Made by a program: the position numbers and the translations under genes | Origin: Streptomyces sp. NBC_00568 | GTDB taxonomy: Bacteria; Actinomycetota; Actinomycetes; Streptomycetales; Streptomycetaceae | Reading direction: 5' to 3' | DNA length: 64,000 nucleotides | NCBI RefSeq assembly: GCF_026341855.1 | Contig: NZ_JAPENW010000002.1 | Location: 186,001 to 250,000 of the forward strand | The notes under the pieces: model-generated | Seen by the model: only the letters and a program-made list of their open reading frames with translations | Database searches by the model: none | Told to the model about the DNA's origin: nothing | Part shown: one piece after another, positions 25,682 through 35,194 of the stretch | Layout of the letters: the number at the start of each line of letters is the position of its first letter | Position numbering within the stretch: position 1 is the first letter of the stretch

Positions 25682-26602
25682 ATGCTCACGTGGACTCGCA
25701 CGCTGCGCCAGGCCGGCATCACCGAGCCGACTCTGCTCGCCGCGTACGGCCAACAACGCGACTCTGTCCGGCGCTTCAAAACTGCGGAATTTTTGACCGT
25801 CCGGCTGCTGCTGCCCGCGCAACTGCACCCACCGATCATTGCCGCGGTCGCCTTCATGCACGAGACAGACCAGCGCATCGACACCGGTACTCCTGAAGAG
25901 CGCGGAAGAGCGTTGGAGAACTGGACCACAGCCACACGGGCGGCACTCGAGGGCACCACCGCTACCCACGCCACTCTCCGGGCACTCGGGGATGCGGCCA
26001 CGCGCCACCCTCAGCTGAGGCAACGAGTTGCGGACTTCCTGCAGGGAGCGCACCACGAGATCAACTACGCCGGCTTCGACACCGAAGACGAACTGCAGTC
26101 CTACATCGACGCGTACTCGCTACCCGCCTTCATGCTCCTGGCCTGCCTGGTGGAGCAGAAGGACGCCGCTAAGACCGCTATCTACGTGCAGCGCTGCCGC
26201 GATCTTATCGAGGCGATGCAGCGCGTCGACTTCCTCGACGACCTTGCCGAGGACGCGGCGCACGGGCGGGTCGGCATCCCGGGCAGCGATCTGGCACGTC
26301 ACGGACTGTCCGTCGAAGATCTCCGGGCCCCAACGAACGCTGTCCGGGCGCTGCTGGAGAAGCTGGTCCAGCAGCAGACGGAATTGGCGCATCTGCGGTT
26401 GTCCACCAGTAGGCAGCTGGTGGGACTGATGCCGCAGCAGACTCAGCCCTTCATCTCCGCGTTGCTACAGGTCCAGGAGCTCCGGTTGCGCGCCGTCAGC
26501 CGCAAGGGCGGCCGCCTGGCCGACGGCGGTGCGCACCCGTCCGCTCCGGCTCTGTTGGGCGTGCTGGCACGCCAGTACCGGGCCGCGAGGCAAACACGGT
26601 AG
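25682..26602 (+). CDS. Squalene/phytoene synthase family protein
   Basis: This 306-residue protein starts at ATG 25682 after AAGGA. Two Asp-rich motifs are present: HETDQRID (DxxxD, near residue 60) and DFLDDLAEDAAHGRVGIP (near 180-197), the latter matching the family's RDVxEDxxxGRxYLP. These bind the diphosphates of two prenyl substrates in head-to-head condensation. YSLPAFMLLACLV lies between them. The protein belongs to a Streptomyces subgroup that is not the usual CrtB or HpnC/HpnD. No carotenoid or hopanoid genes surround it, so its product cannot be told. Confidence 0.8.
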   Translation: MLTWTRTLRQAGITEPTLLAAYGQQRDSVRRFKTAEFLTVRLLLPAQLHPPIIAAVAFMHETDQRIDTGTPEERGRALENWTTATRAALEGTTATHATLRALGDAATRHPQLRQRVADFLQGAHHEINYAGFDTEDELQSYIDAYSLPAFMLLACLVEQKDAAKTAIYVQRCRDLIEAMQRVDFLDDLAEDAAHGRVGIPGSDLARHGLSVEDLRAPTNAVRALLEKLVQQQTELAHLRLSTSRQLVGLMPQQTQPFISALLQVQELRLRAVSRKGGRLADGGAHPSAPALLGVLARQYRAARQTR

Positions 26603-26639
26603 ACATCAATCCGGGGGTCTTCCAAAGCAGCGCCTTCAT

Positions 26640-27028
26640 GATCCCCGGAGTCTCACGAACACGGTTTCGCGGCGCATTTGGCTACCCGGTTCCGGGCCGG
26701 AAGCCCGTCGGCGGCCGCACTGATGGCGGCGCTCGTGGCGTTGCGGGAGCGGATACCGTCGGCCTGGCGTACTACAACCCGGTCGTCACGCGGGACTTCG
26801 AAAAGGGGCATGTCCGCTCCGGCCGCCTCGGCGACGCCCGGTCCCTCGTCGACAACCCTGACATCCTGTACACCCCGTCCAACCTGTGGGCTGCGGACCC
26901 CTCCTGGGCCGTCTACACCGACTACGACCTCTGGGGCACCAAGGCCTCTGGCCCCCTGCCCGCTTGTCGAGGCGCTGCTCGCGGACTGCGAGATCGAAGC
27001 CATCCGCCTGCCCTGGATCAGCGAGTGA
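26640..27028 (+). pseudogene. Frameshifted remnant of a conserved Streptomyces protein
   Basis: A coding-like stretch from about 26763 reads LAYYNPVVTRDFEKGHVRSG and later LYTPSNLWAADPSWAVYTDY. Its natural C-terminus (VEALLADCEIEAIRLPWISE, stop at 27026-27028) is in another frame, so a frameshift lies near 26958. The 5' part before 26760 also changes frame. It resembles a widespread Streptomyces protein of unknown role. Confidence 0.5.
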
Positions 27029-27131
27029 CGTGACGGGCGCCGCGGCAGGGAAGCCTTTTCGGTCACGGCACCAGCCGTCGGCGCATCTCGCGTGGGGCGC
27101 CGATGGGGAAGTATCACTTGGGTGGCAACAC

Positions 27132-27160
27132 TTGACTCAGTTAAGGCAATTATTTAGCTT
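27132..27160 (+). promoter_or_regulatory. SigA-type promoter of the creatininase-family gene
   Basis: TTGACT (27132-27137) and TAGCTT (27155-27160) are 17 bases apart in an AT-rich stretch that is unusual for this genome. The start at 27212 lies about 45 bases downstream. It fits the vegetative sigma factor consensus well. Confidence 0.6.
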
Positions 27161-27211
27161 TAGCGGAGGCACTTGTGCCTTGAAACACCCCTACGAAAGG
27201 CACCCTCGGCC

Positions 27212-27973
27212 GTGACAGAGAACCGTTGGAACCACTTGACCGCTCCGCAGCTGCGCGACTTGGCGGAGCGTGACGCCGTCGTGCTGCTGCCGATCGGTTC
27301 CACCGAACAGCACGGCGAGCATCTGCCGACCGGTGTCGACGACTTCCTCGCGGCCGAGGTATGTCGCCGGGCGGCCGCAGCAGCAGCCCCCCTGCCGGTA
27401 GTGGTGGCACCGTCCGTGTGGAGCGGTTTGGCGGAACATCACATGCCGTTCGGCGGCACCCTGACCCTGTCCCTGCAGACACTTCACTCGCTTATGAAGG
27501 ACGTGTGCAGATCGATCCTTCGGGCCGGGTTCACCCGCATCTTGATCGTCAACGGGCACGGAGGCAATGTCGCCGCGCTCAGCGCACTGGTGACCGAATT
27601 GACAGTCGAGCTCGGGGCACCGATCGCGCTCACGAGCTACTTCACCGCCGGGCGCGAGGTGATCAGAGAGACCCTTCAAACGCAAGCACACCTCATGCAC
27701 GCCTGCGAGGGTGAAACGTCCATGATGCTGGCCGCCTTCCCGGAACTTGTCCGGACGGAGTTCCTCCCTCAGGCAGTGGGCCCCACCATCTCCTTGCAGT
27801 CCGAGGACACCTCGCCGGTGTACCGATCCGTCACCTTCGACACCATCACGTCTTCCGGCACCGCAGGTGACGCTCGAAGCGCCTCCGCTGAAAAGGGTGA
27901 TCGCATGTTGAACGGTTGCGCCGAGGCCATCGCGGAGTTGCTCGCTAAGGGAATCTGGCCCGCCGGCAGTTGA
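27212..27973 (+). CDS. Creatininase-family amidohydrolase
   Basis: This 253-residue metal-dependent amidohydrolase starts at GTG 27212 behind GAAAGG. Motifs in order: PIGSTEQHGEHLPTGVDD (Glu, His and Asp metal ligands, about residues 25-42), NGHGGN (about 115-120) and CEGETSMMLAAFPE (a Glu ligand, about 165). The family includes creatininase, mycofactocin MftE, and enzymes that open formamides or lactams. Size and motifs are complete, so it should be active. There is no mft gene nearby, so an MftE role is unlikely. It is a single gene with its own clear promoter at 27132-27160. Confidence 0.85.
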   Translation: MTENRWNHLTAPQLRDLAERDAVVLLPIGSTEQHGEHLPTGVDDFLAAEVCRRAAAAAAPLPVVVAPSVWSGLAEHHMPFGGTLTLSLQTLHSLMKDVCRSILRAGFTRILIVNGHGGNVAALSALVTELTVELGAPIALTSYFTAGREVIRETLQTQAHLMHACEGETSMMLAAFPELVRTEFLPQAVGPTISLQSEDTSPVYRSVTFDTITSSGTAGDARSASAEKGDRMLNGCAEAIAELLAKGIWPAGS

Positions 27974-28292
27974 ACGGAGCGTGTGTCGATACCCTTACTC
28001 TCCCGACGCGACGTTGGAACGTAGGCGCCTTGAAGCCCTTCGTGAGGCAAGGCTGATTGGACCCCTTGGCGTTCGTGTAAGTGGTCTCGGCTTTCAGAGT
28101 TCTTCATGATTGTTTCGCGTTGGGCGATCTAGAGCAGCCGAGCCGTACCCGGCTGACCGCAGTGCCACGTCCGGCCGCCGTGCGATCGCATACTCAACCG
28201 CGGGATCAGCGGCTCCTCGAACCCCCACAGCCCGTCCGGAACAATCCACCTCCACGTCTCCGCCACACGCATGACTCAACGTCCCCCTCACC
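27974..28292. other. Intergenic region before the IS630 remnant
   Basis: No gene seen. The frames here are short. The missing N-terminal part of the IS630 transposase would be expected here but is not recognisable, so the element's 5' half is deleted or scrambled. Confidence 0.3.
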
Positions 28293-28899
28293 ATGCAGGA
28301 CGCGGTGGTAAGGCTCCGGGGCGGCGCTCGGGCCTGGCTCTGCTTCGAAGATGAAGCCGGTTTCTCGATGACGTCGCCCACCGCGCGAACCTGGGCCAGG
28401 CGCGGGCACACACCTGTCGTCCGGGTGCGGGGACGCTCCCAGCGCCGATTCTCCATTGCCGCTCTGGCCTGCTACAAACAGGGCGAGCGCTCACGCCTGG
28501 TCTATCGGCCCAAGCGGCACGTCGATCACAGCCGGGGCGGCAGACGCGACTACCGCGACCTGCTCATCGCCGCCCACCAGCAGCTCGGCGCCCCGATCGT
28601 GCTCGTCTGGGACAACCTGAACGTTCACAGAGATCGTCGGCTGCGGGAGTTCACCGACACCCACGACTGGATCACCTACTTCCTGCCGGCCCATGCCCCC
28701 CGACCTCAACCCCGTCGAGGGCATCTGGTCACTGCTGCGACGCAGCAGCCAGGCCAACACCGCCTTCACCGACCCCGGCCACCTCATGAGCGTGCTGCGG
28801 CACGGTCGCCGCCAGATCCAGTACCGCAGCAACCTCATCGACGGATGTCTCGCCGAAACCGGCCTCACCTTGACGACATCACGGCAACAACGTCAGTAG
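28293..28899 (+). pseudogene. IS630-family transposase, 5'-truncated and frameshifted
   Basis: The remaining DDE catalytic part reads WLCFEDEAGFSMTSPTARTW (first Asp), LVWDNLNVHRD (second Asp) and, after a frameshift near 28693, DLNPVEGIWSLLRR (Glu). The stop is at 28897-28899. The helix-turn-helix half is missing. All three acidic residues survive but no full-length protein can be made. Confidence 0.85.
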
Positions 28900-28946
28900 C
28901 AGGCGCGGGGCCGCGTTGAATGGCGTGCCGGCGGAGGGCAGCCGGA

Positions 28947-29273
28947 GTGGGCCGCCCGTAGGCGCGGGGAGCGCTATGGGGCCCGGGGTGAACCGGCTGT
29001 CTTGGGGATCACCCATGCAGGTGCAGGGCCACCCGGCCGTCGGCTGGTACACATCCGTGGGGCCAGACCGGCCCGCCGACGCGTGGACCCGCGACATTGC
29101 GCGCCCAACCCGGGTCCACGTCCACGGGACCACCCCCGCAGATGCGGGGACCACATCGCCGGACGCTTTCTGACCTACGCGCCGGTGGGATCACCCCCGC
29201 CTGCGCAGGGAACACATCCCCGCCTCCCAGACTTGGACCGCGCGCGGACCACCCCCGCCCGTGCGGGGACCAA
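28947..29273. CRISPR. Degenerate, orphan type I-E CRISPR array
   Basis: Five repeat-like 28-mers recur about every 61 bases: 28947-28974 (poor), 29005-29032, 29066-29093 (poor), 29127-29154, 29188-29215 and 29246-29273; the first makes six. The best copy is GGACCACCCCCGCAGATGCG at its start, ending GGGACCAC, and is the Streptomyces type I-E consensus with a hairpin-forming core. Spacers are about 33 bases (29033-29065, 29094-29126, 29155-29187) and 30 bases (29216-29245). The repeats diverge strongly to the left. No cas gene is in the window, so this is a remnant and probably inactive. Confidence 0.75.
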
Positions 29274-29866
29274 CGTCTCTGGCCTGGGCTGCGTAGTGCT
29301 GCTTCTTGTATGAGGCTGTTCTTCCTGGCTCATAGTGTCAGAAGCGGTGCCGCTCATGCCGGGAAAGGGCTTCGGCCCCGGGGGTCTGTAGTGTCCCGGC
29401 TCAGGTGTGGCCGGTGCTGCGATGGGCGGAGGAGGTAACGCCGGATTCGCGGTTGCACGTCGGCCTCGCCGACGAAGCGTGACAGAATCGCGCAGTGGGC
29501 GCCCGCGGCCTGCGGTGACGGGTGCGGCGGCGACCTGCAAGCGCAGCGGCCAAGCCTTGCATTGGTGGTCGTTCCGGGGTGGAGCGGACGCTGCCGATGA
29601 CGGCAGCCAGCCCTTTCCTGTCGTGGTGCGGGCGGACCGGCGAGGTGACGGCAGCTCGGTACCCAGGCGCCGATGACCTTGTCGGTGCCTTGCGGGTCGT
29701 GATCACAATCCGGTTCGCATCAGGCCCGCTCGTACCGGCACGTGACGTTCTGCCACTGCGAATAGGATCCAATAGGGCCGATGCACGTGGGGCAGACAGA
29801 TACAGGTCGTCACCGGTTGCCAGGTCCGTCTCGATCCGCGCGGCTCTCAACTCTGGATGGTTGTGT
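29274..29866. other. Intergenic region after the CRISPR remnant
   Basis: No gene seen. There is no AT-rich leader next to the last repeat. The frames are short and Arg/Pro-rich on both strands. Confidence 0.3.
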
Positions 29867-30076
29867 ATGACTGCTGTCTCACCCGGCTTCGAACCCGCTC
29901 CCGCCCGGCTCATGCAGGATGCGTCCGGCTCGCGCGCTGCGCCGCAGCACCGGGATCTGTTTCTCCAGCCGCAGTACACCATTGATTTGCCGCCCTTGGA
30001 CGAGGACGAGGACACATTCTCGCCTCCCCCTCAGCAACTCGCGCAGGGGCAGCGCAGATCAGCCCGGAGCCGCTGA
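29867..30076 (+). CDS. Possible small protein (69 aa), unknown
   Basis: The frame from ATG 29867 reads MTAVSPGFEPAPARLMQDAS and later DLFLQPQYTIDLPPLDEDED, ending at 30074-30076. It is acidic in the middle and basic at the end. There is no good ribosome site (only GGATGG 11 bases upstream). It may be a gene or a chance frame; no family is recognised. Confidence 0.25.
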   Translation: MTAVSPGFEPAPARLMQDASGSRAAPQHRDLFLQPQYTIDLPPLDEDEDTFSPPPQQLAQGQRRSARSR

Positions 30077-30169
30077 CCGTCATCTGCGCGTGAAAACCGT
30101 AACCAGCGAGCCATTCGGTGGCCGGGGCTGCTTCGCCGTGCGCGAGGGCTTCTGGGGTCAGCGAGGGCA

Positions 30170-30809
30170 GTGTCCTGATTGCCGTGCGCAGGGTTGGTGC
30201 GCTGGTGGATGCGACTGGCTGCTCTGCTTCACGCCGGTATGCGAGCTGTGCCGCCGTCCTTCGGAGTCTCGAAGTCGACCACGCATCGTCGGTTCATGAT
30301 CTGGCCCCGGGCCGGAGTGTCAGGGCCGGCTGCACGCAGCGGTGCTCCACCGATGCGACGATGTGGGCCTGGTCGATGTTTCCCGTGCGGTCCTCAGTCG
30401 GCTCATGTCCGCGTTGAAGCAGGGGCGGGCAGGCAGGTCCGAGCCCGGTGGATCGAGGCAGACCGGGAACCGAATTGCACGTCTTGTCGGACGCGAACCA
30501 GCCCGCCTGGTCGTGGCCGCCTTTGCGGCAGGCGTCGACGACATCCAGGGACTGAGCCCCCGTGACCGCGGGTCTCCGCGAAGAACGACCCGCGCCGCGG
30601 CGGTACTTCAATCCCAGGCGCCTGCAGGCCGACAAGGTCGACGACATTCCCGACCTGAGCAAGCGATTGCGGGGCAAGCGCATCAGAGTCCACTGGCTCG
30701 CAAGAAGGCCGAGACCAGCGAACGACGAGTGCGTGTCGAACTCCAAGCCCGCAACTGCCTGACCCTCCTCGGGCTCGCCGCAGCCCTCCGCTACGAAAGC
30801 GCCTCCTAG
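30170..30809 (+). pseudogene. IS5-family transposase remnant with several frameshifts
   Basis: IS5 landmarks appear in order but in different frames: RAVPPSFGVSKSTTHRRFMI (N-terminal domain), WAWSMFPV/LVDVSRAVLS, then GPSPVDRGRPGTELHVLSDA with the DDE aspartate, LQADKVDDIPDLSKRLRGKR, and finally LLGLAAALRYESAS at the C-terminus (stop at 30807-30809). At least three frameshifts and a deletion are needed to join them, so the element is dead. Confidence 0.75.
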
Positions 30810-30896
30810 AAATTGCTGCGCAGGGACACGGTCAGCCAGAAACCGCCATTGCCGTAGTCCGTCCTCGGACTTCCGGGTTCCCTGCCTGCCAATCCC

Positions 30897-31568
30897 TCAG
30901 GCCGCCGCGTGGGAACGAGCGCCGTCGACCGCCGCCTGGAACGACGAGGCTGCGAGGTCCTGGAACCCTGCGAGCCTCGGGACATGCGCCGACTTCGTCA
31001 TCTCGGCGTGCAGAAACGTGAGGTCATCCGCAAGGCCGATCATGGCCAGTGCTGCCCTGAGGTAGGGCTCCTGGAAGTCGCTGCCGTGCCGAGGTGTGCC
31101 CGGGCCGTACGCCCCTCCACGGGCGGAGGCCACCACGACCTTCTTGCCCGACAACGGGCCCGCCCCGATGACGGGGTCGGCGATGAGCGGGGCGATCAGA
31201 ATACGGTCAAACCACGCCTTGAATGTGGACGGTACCGAGAAGTTGTACATGGGCACTCCGAGGACGACTGTGTCGGCCGCGAGGAGCTCCTCGATCAGCG
31301 GCCAGGCAACCGCCCAGCTCTCCTTCTCATCCGCCGTGACCGCTGCGTCGCGGACCACCGCAAGATCACGGATGCCCTCCCGCTCGAGACGGTGCATGAT
31401 CTCGATCTGCGCTTGGTCGATGTGCGGAACCGGTGCGGCAGCCAGGTCCCGGTGGACGTATATGCCATTCGGATTGGCGGTGCGCCATGCCTCAGCGAAC
31501 GCACCCGAAATCTGACGGGAGACTGAGCTGCGCCGGGGGCTGGAGTCAATATGGAGCAATGTGGACAT
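30897..31568 (-). CDS. azoR: FMN-dependent NADH-azoreductase / quinone reductase
   Basis: This 223-residue flavodoxin-fold enzyme starts at ATG 31568 after AGGAAAG. The first beta strand and phosphate loop read LLHIDSSPRRSSVSRQIS. The FMN-binding PMYNFSVPSTFKAWFDRI is at about 105-122, and SARGGAYGPGT at about 150. AzoR enzymes reduce azo dyes and quinones by two electrons with NADH in the cytoplasm. It is divergent from a LysR gene 120 bases away, the usual layout for a substrate-induced quinone reductase. It looks complete. Confidence 0.9.
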   Translation of the reverse strand: MSTLLHIDSSPRRSSVSRQISGAFAEAWRTANPNGIYVHRDLAAAPVPHIDQAQIEIMHRLEREGIRDLAVVRDAAVTADEKESWAVAWPLIEELLAADTVVLGVPMYNFSVPSTFKAWFDRILIAPLIADPVIGAGPLSGKKVVVASARGGAYGPGTPRHGSDFQEPYLRAALAMIGLADDLTFLHAEMTKSAHVPRLAGFQDLAASSFQAAVDGARSHAAA

Positions 31569-31663
31569 ATCTACGACTTTCCTGAGGTCAAGGTGTGCAC
31601 GGTTCGGAGACTCCATCAAACTCTCCGCAAGCCCCAGCGTCACGTAATCTGGAGTGACACTTT

Positions 31664-31674
31664 CTTACGATAAG
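31664..31674. promoter_or_regulatory. LysR-type palindrome between azoR and its regulator
   Basis: CTTA-CGA-TAAG (31664-31674) is a perfect inverted repeat in an AT-richer stretch, 15 bases before the LysR start. Its position suggests the autoregulatory site of the LysR protein controlling both genes. The site is short, so this is tentative. Confidence 0.4.
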
Positions 31675-31688
31675 CGTTAGCGAGGCTG

Positions 31689-32618
31689 ATGGTGCTGGAC
31701 GTGCGTCGACTGATCCTGCTGCGCGAGGTGGGGGCGCGCGGGTCCATTGCTGCTGCCGCGCAAGCTCTCAACTACACCCGCTCCGCGGTTTCCCAACAAC
31801 TGTCGGCCCTGGAAGCCGAGACAGGTGCAGCCCTGGTGGACCGCAGCAGCAAGCGGGCAGGGCTCACGGCAGCAGGGCGCCTGCTGGCGGAACACGCTGA
31901 GCGGATCCTTGCCCAGCTGGAACTTGCCGAGGGGCAGTTGCGCCTCAGGGACGGCAAGGTCGCAGGGGAACTGCGTGTGGGAGTGCCGCTGCACGAAGGA
32001 CCCGCCCTGGTGGTGCCGGCGGTGACTGAGCTACGGGACCTTCATCCAGAACTTCGCATCACCCTGCACGGCATTTCACCGTCCGACGGGCGGCAAGCCG
32101 TGCGGCTCGGTCAGCTCGATGCAGTTCTGGCTGCCCGCTACACGCAGGTGCCGGAGCCGCGAGTACTCGGGCTGCACGAAGAAGACTTGATCAGCGACCG
32201 CATTCGTCTCGCGATTTCGCCGGAACACCCTCTTGCCTGCAGCGGCAGTCGCCGACTCGCGGACTTCGCCAACGTGCCCTGGCTGCTGGACCCGGCTTCC
32301 GGCCTGGGGCGACTCGCTCTGCACGTTTGCGCAAGCGCAGATTTCGCCCCCGACGTTGTCTCAGACATCTCGGACATGCAGGCCGTGCTGGCCCTGGTCG
32401 AACTTGGCTGGGGCGTAGCTCTCGTCCCCGACCTGGTCCCGGACCGGCCGGGACATCCCATCGCACGCATCACTTTGGAGGGTGCAGAACTGAGCCGCCG
32501 AACCACCCTTGTCGTCCGCGAGGGCTCGATGGACAGCCCGCCGGTAGCAGTGCTGCTTCCCGCACTGCGGGAAGCAGCGGAAGAACTGCGTAACTCCCAA
32601 GCACACCCAAGCGAGTAA
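31689..32618 (+). CDS. LysR-family transcriptional regulator
   Basis: This 309-residue LysR regulator starts at ATG 31689 (GAGG just upstream). The N-terminal winged helix reads RRLILLREVGARGSIAAAAQ and YTRSAVSQQLSALEAETGA. Next are the linker helix and a periplasmic-binding-like effector domain from about residue 90, with LRVGVPLHEG and ELGWGVALVPDLV. It likely controls the divergent azoreductase in response to a quinone or azo compound; the effector is inferred. It appears complete. Confidence 0.88.
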   Translation: MVLDVRRLILLREVGARGSIAAAAQALNYTRSAVSQQLSALEAETGAALVDRSSKRAGLTAAGRLLAEHAERILAQLELAEGQLRLRDGKVAGELRVGVPLHEGPALVVPAVTELRDLHPELRITLHGISPSDGRQAVRLGQLDAVLAARYTQVPEPRVLGLHEEDLISDRIRLAISPEHPLACSGSRRLADFANVPWLLDPASGLGRLALHVCASADFAPDVVSDISDMQAVLALVELGWGVALVPDLVPDRPGHPIARITLEGAELSRRTTLVVREGSMDSPPVAVLLPALREAAEELRNSQAHPSE

Positions 32619-33285
32619 GGGCACGCCGCACAACTGCGCGACACATACCCATGCGGCTAGTGGGAGTGTTTTGGATCGATCTCCGCACCGGAGGCAAACC
32701 ACCAGAGTTGGACTCAGCATGAGGGGGCTTCGTGAAGAAGCTGGGCTACGAAGCAGTGCCCAACGAGCTCGTGCACGGTCGGCCCTGGCTTGGTACCCGG
32801 GTAGCTCATTGCCGTGGGCATAATGGGGGGCTGGGCGCGTGAGTTGATCGTTGCGGAGTACCGGTCACCGGGCTTCGCCCGAGGTGGTCGCTGTACTCGT
32901 AGCTGAGGTAGGGCTGCTGTGACTCGAACAGCATCAGGTGCGTCTGACGGCTCGGCAGCAGCAGCGAGCTGCAGTAGTGGGGCGAAGCACAGGTTCGACT
33001 TCGCCGACCGGCTGCTAGCCACCCCTGGTGGCTGACGCTGTGGGGATCGCCTTTCACCCGCCGGAACCGGCCCAGCATTCCAGCGTCGCCGACACGAGGG
33101 TACGGCTGCCGCCGGACCTGCAACGCCTCACTGCAGTTGAGGCAATACTGCGCCAGCCGGAACCCGGCATCTGACCGATGGTCTACACGACATCGAGGAT
33201 TACTGACGCAGTGTCGAACCATGAGCGGCATTCCGACGTAGTACCGATGCCACTCGTAGTCTTCAGAAGGGCCGGATGTTCGATC
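32619..33285. other. Intergenic region with a short coding-like tail
   Basis: No confident gene. On the plus strand a frame ending in TGA at 33172-33174 reads VRLPPDLQRLTAVEAILRQP and looks protein-like, but it opens in a stretch without a good start. It may be the end of a lost gene. The ribosome-like AGAAGGG before 33286 lies at the right end. Confidence 0.3.
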
Positions 33286-34986
33286 ATGGGACGAAGGAAG
33301 AGAGACCGCAGACGCCTCTCCGTGGGAACGGCGCTAGGCGTGGCGCTCGCTACGGCAGCAGCGGTGGTCGCCACGGTTGTCTCGGCCGCGACGTCAAGCA
33401 CGACGGCTTCCGGAGCCGCGACATCAAGCACGAAGGCCTTCGGAGCCGCGGTAGCACCCGCGAAGATCAGTAGCGTGGTTCCCGTGTCCTCAGCGCACAA
33501 GGTTTCCACGGTCTACAGCCTCAAAGTGAACGGAGTGTCCGTCCCAGTCAACGGCTACGCCGGGTACGACTATGCACAGTTCTCTATGACGTCCGGCCCA
33601 GCCACCGTTGTCGTGACCAAGCGAAACGGCGCGCAGGCCAGCAAGGCGCGTATCAGCCCGGTCAAGCAAGGCTACAAGGCGAAGCTGCAGGCCAATACTG
33701 CCACGTTCACAATTCGTCGCAGCGAGTACCTGATCATCGGAATCGACGGGCTGCGACGACTGGTGCTGTCCGCAGATCCAGCCGAGACTGACCGCCCGGC
33801 TTCCTCCGGCACCGGCATCTTCAACGTGACGAAGCCGCCCTACAGCGCAGACCCCAGCGGGGGTGCTGCCAGTACAACAGCTGTCCAGAAGGCACTGAAC
33901 GCAGCCTCTGCCTATGGGTCGGTGGCGGGCCATTCACGCGGCACCGTCTATATCCCACGTGGCCTGTACCCCGTAGGCAACCTGGAGATCAAGAGCCACA
34001 CGGCTGTGTACCTCGAGCCCGGGGCGGTTCTCAGGGTGGTTGCGGACAAGGCCCTCTACCGCATCGACGCGCATAAGGACTCGCAGAATCGGGACCTGAC
34101 CTGGTGGATCCGTACCGCTTTCGGATCCAAGGACATCAAGATGTACGGACGCGGCACTCTCGACGGCAACGGAATGGCCGCTACCAAGGCGGGCTTCGGC
34201 ATGAACGTCCTTGTGCCCATCGCTACCAGCAACTTCGCGCTGGACGGCCTCACCATCCGCGAGGGTGCTTCCTGGTCGGTCATCCCCACCCGCTCCGACA
34301 ACCTGTCCTTCACCAACATGAAGGTCTTCAACCGCTTCGACATGGGCGAGAACGACGCCTTCGACGCCATCGAGTCTCAGAATGTCAGCGTGCGCCGGGG
34401 CATTGGCATCAGCCTGGACGACTCCTACAGCACCAAGACTTGGCCGAAGCAGGTCGGTATCACCAAGAACTGGCCGAGCGAGCCCGAGAAGATCAGCGAC
34501 GTGACCTTCGACGATCTGCTGGCCTGGACATACTGCTTTGGATACAAGGTCGGCCAGGGCGTGGTTGGGGATCATGACCGGGTCACCTTCAAGAACAGCG
34601 TTGTGTACGATGCGGCCGTCGGCATCGGCATTCACCACAAGGCGGGCGCCGGCACCGCGCGGAGCATCACCTTCTCGAACATCGACATCGAGCAGTTGAC
34701 TTTCAAGCTCGAGCGGCGCCAGACGTGGATCGCCTTCCTCATCGAAGACGCGTACAAGAACGGAGCCGGCCCGGTCACCGGTGTCCGCATCAGCCACGTC
34801 AACGTCCGCGCGAAGGGCTCAACACCTGGAGTGCTCGCCGGATTCAGCAATTCCTCGTCTATCAGCGACGCAGTCTTCGACTCGATCCGGATGCCGGGCG
34901 CCACCGCCTACGCGAAGACTCTCAAAGAAATGAACATCACGGACGTCAGATTCACCACCCAACCCGCCATCGTGGCAGCTCCGTGA
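33286..34986 (+). CDS. Secreted right-handed beta-helix glycoside hydrolase (GH28/GH49-like)
   Basis: This 566-residue protein starts at ATG 33286, with AGAAGGG 13 bases upstream. A strongly basic start (RRKRDRRRLS) before a hydrophobic segment suggests a Tat or Sec signal. Residues about 60-180 form a beta-sandwich like a sugar-binding module (VPVNGYAGYDYAQFSMTS). The rest is a beta-helix opening with KPPYSADPSGGAASTTAVQK, then YGRGTLDGNG, NRFDMGENDAFDAIESQNVS and RGIGISLDDSYSTKTW, whose Asp residues could be catalytic. Such folds occur in polygalacturonase (GH28), dextranase (GH49) and relatives. The substrate cannot be told. Confidence 0.78.
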   Translation: MGRRKRDRRRLSVGTALGVALATAAAVVATVVSAATSSTTASGAATSSTKAFGAAVAPAKISSVVPVSSAHKVSTVYSLKVNGVSVPVNGYAGYDYAQFSMTSGPATVVVTKRNGAQASKARISPVKQGYKAKLQANTATFTIRRSEYLIIGIDGLRRLVLSADPAETDRPASSGTGIFNVTKPPYSADPSGGAASTTAVQKALNAASAYGSVAGHSRGTVYIPRGLYPVGNLEIKSHTAVYLEPGAVLRVVADKALYRIDAHKDSQNRDLTWWIRTAFGSKDIKMYGRGTLDGNGMAATKAGFGMNVLVPIATSNFALDGLTIREGASWSVIPTRSDNLSFTNMKVFNRFDMGENDAFDAIESQNVSVRRGIGISLDDSYSTKTWPKQVGITKNWPSEPEKISDVTFDDLLAWTYCFGYKVGQGVVGDHDRVTFKNSVVYDAAVGIGIHHKAGAGTARSITFSNIDIEQLTFKLERRQTWIAFLIEDAYKNGAGPVTGVRISHVNVRAKGSTPGVLAGFSNSSSISDAVFDSIRMPGATAYAKTLKEMNITDVRFTTQPAIVAAP

Positions 34987-35194
34987 ACCTCGCGGCCCAG
35001 AAACCACCGAGATCGATGTGACGGCTCAGTCGCATGAGGACACGGCCGATCTGCAGCCTCGTGCGGAGGAACTGGTGGGCTTCTTGCCAACACGATGGTC
35101 TCAACCAAGCTGATCCTCATCCTGCGGGCTTATACGCAGACGCCTGGACGCAACTAGCGCGTGTCTCTTTGATGGGTTGGTCAGTTGATCGGAT

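Noticed and set aside
25682..26602. Part of a carotenoid or hopanoid cluster
   Set aside because: No desaturase, cyclase or prenyltransferase gene is next to it; the neighbours are unrelated.
27212..27973. Mycofactocin MftE
   Set aside because: No mftA-D genes are nearby and the sequence fits the broader creatininase family equally well.
28947..29273. Active CRISPR-Cas defence locus
   Set aside because: Repeats are degenerate, no cas gene or AT-rich leader is seen, and the setting is IS debris.
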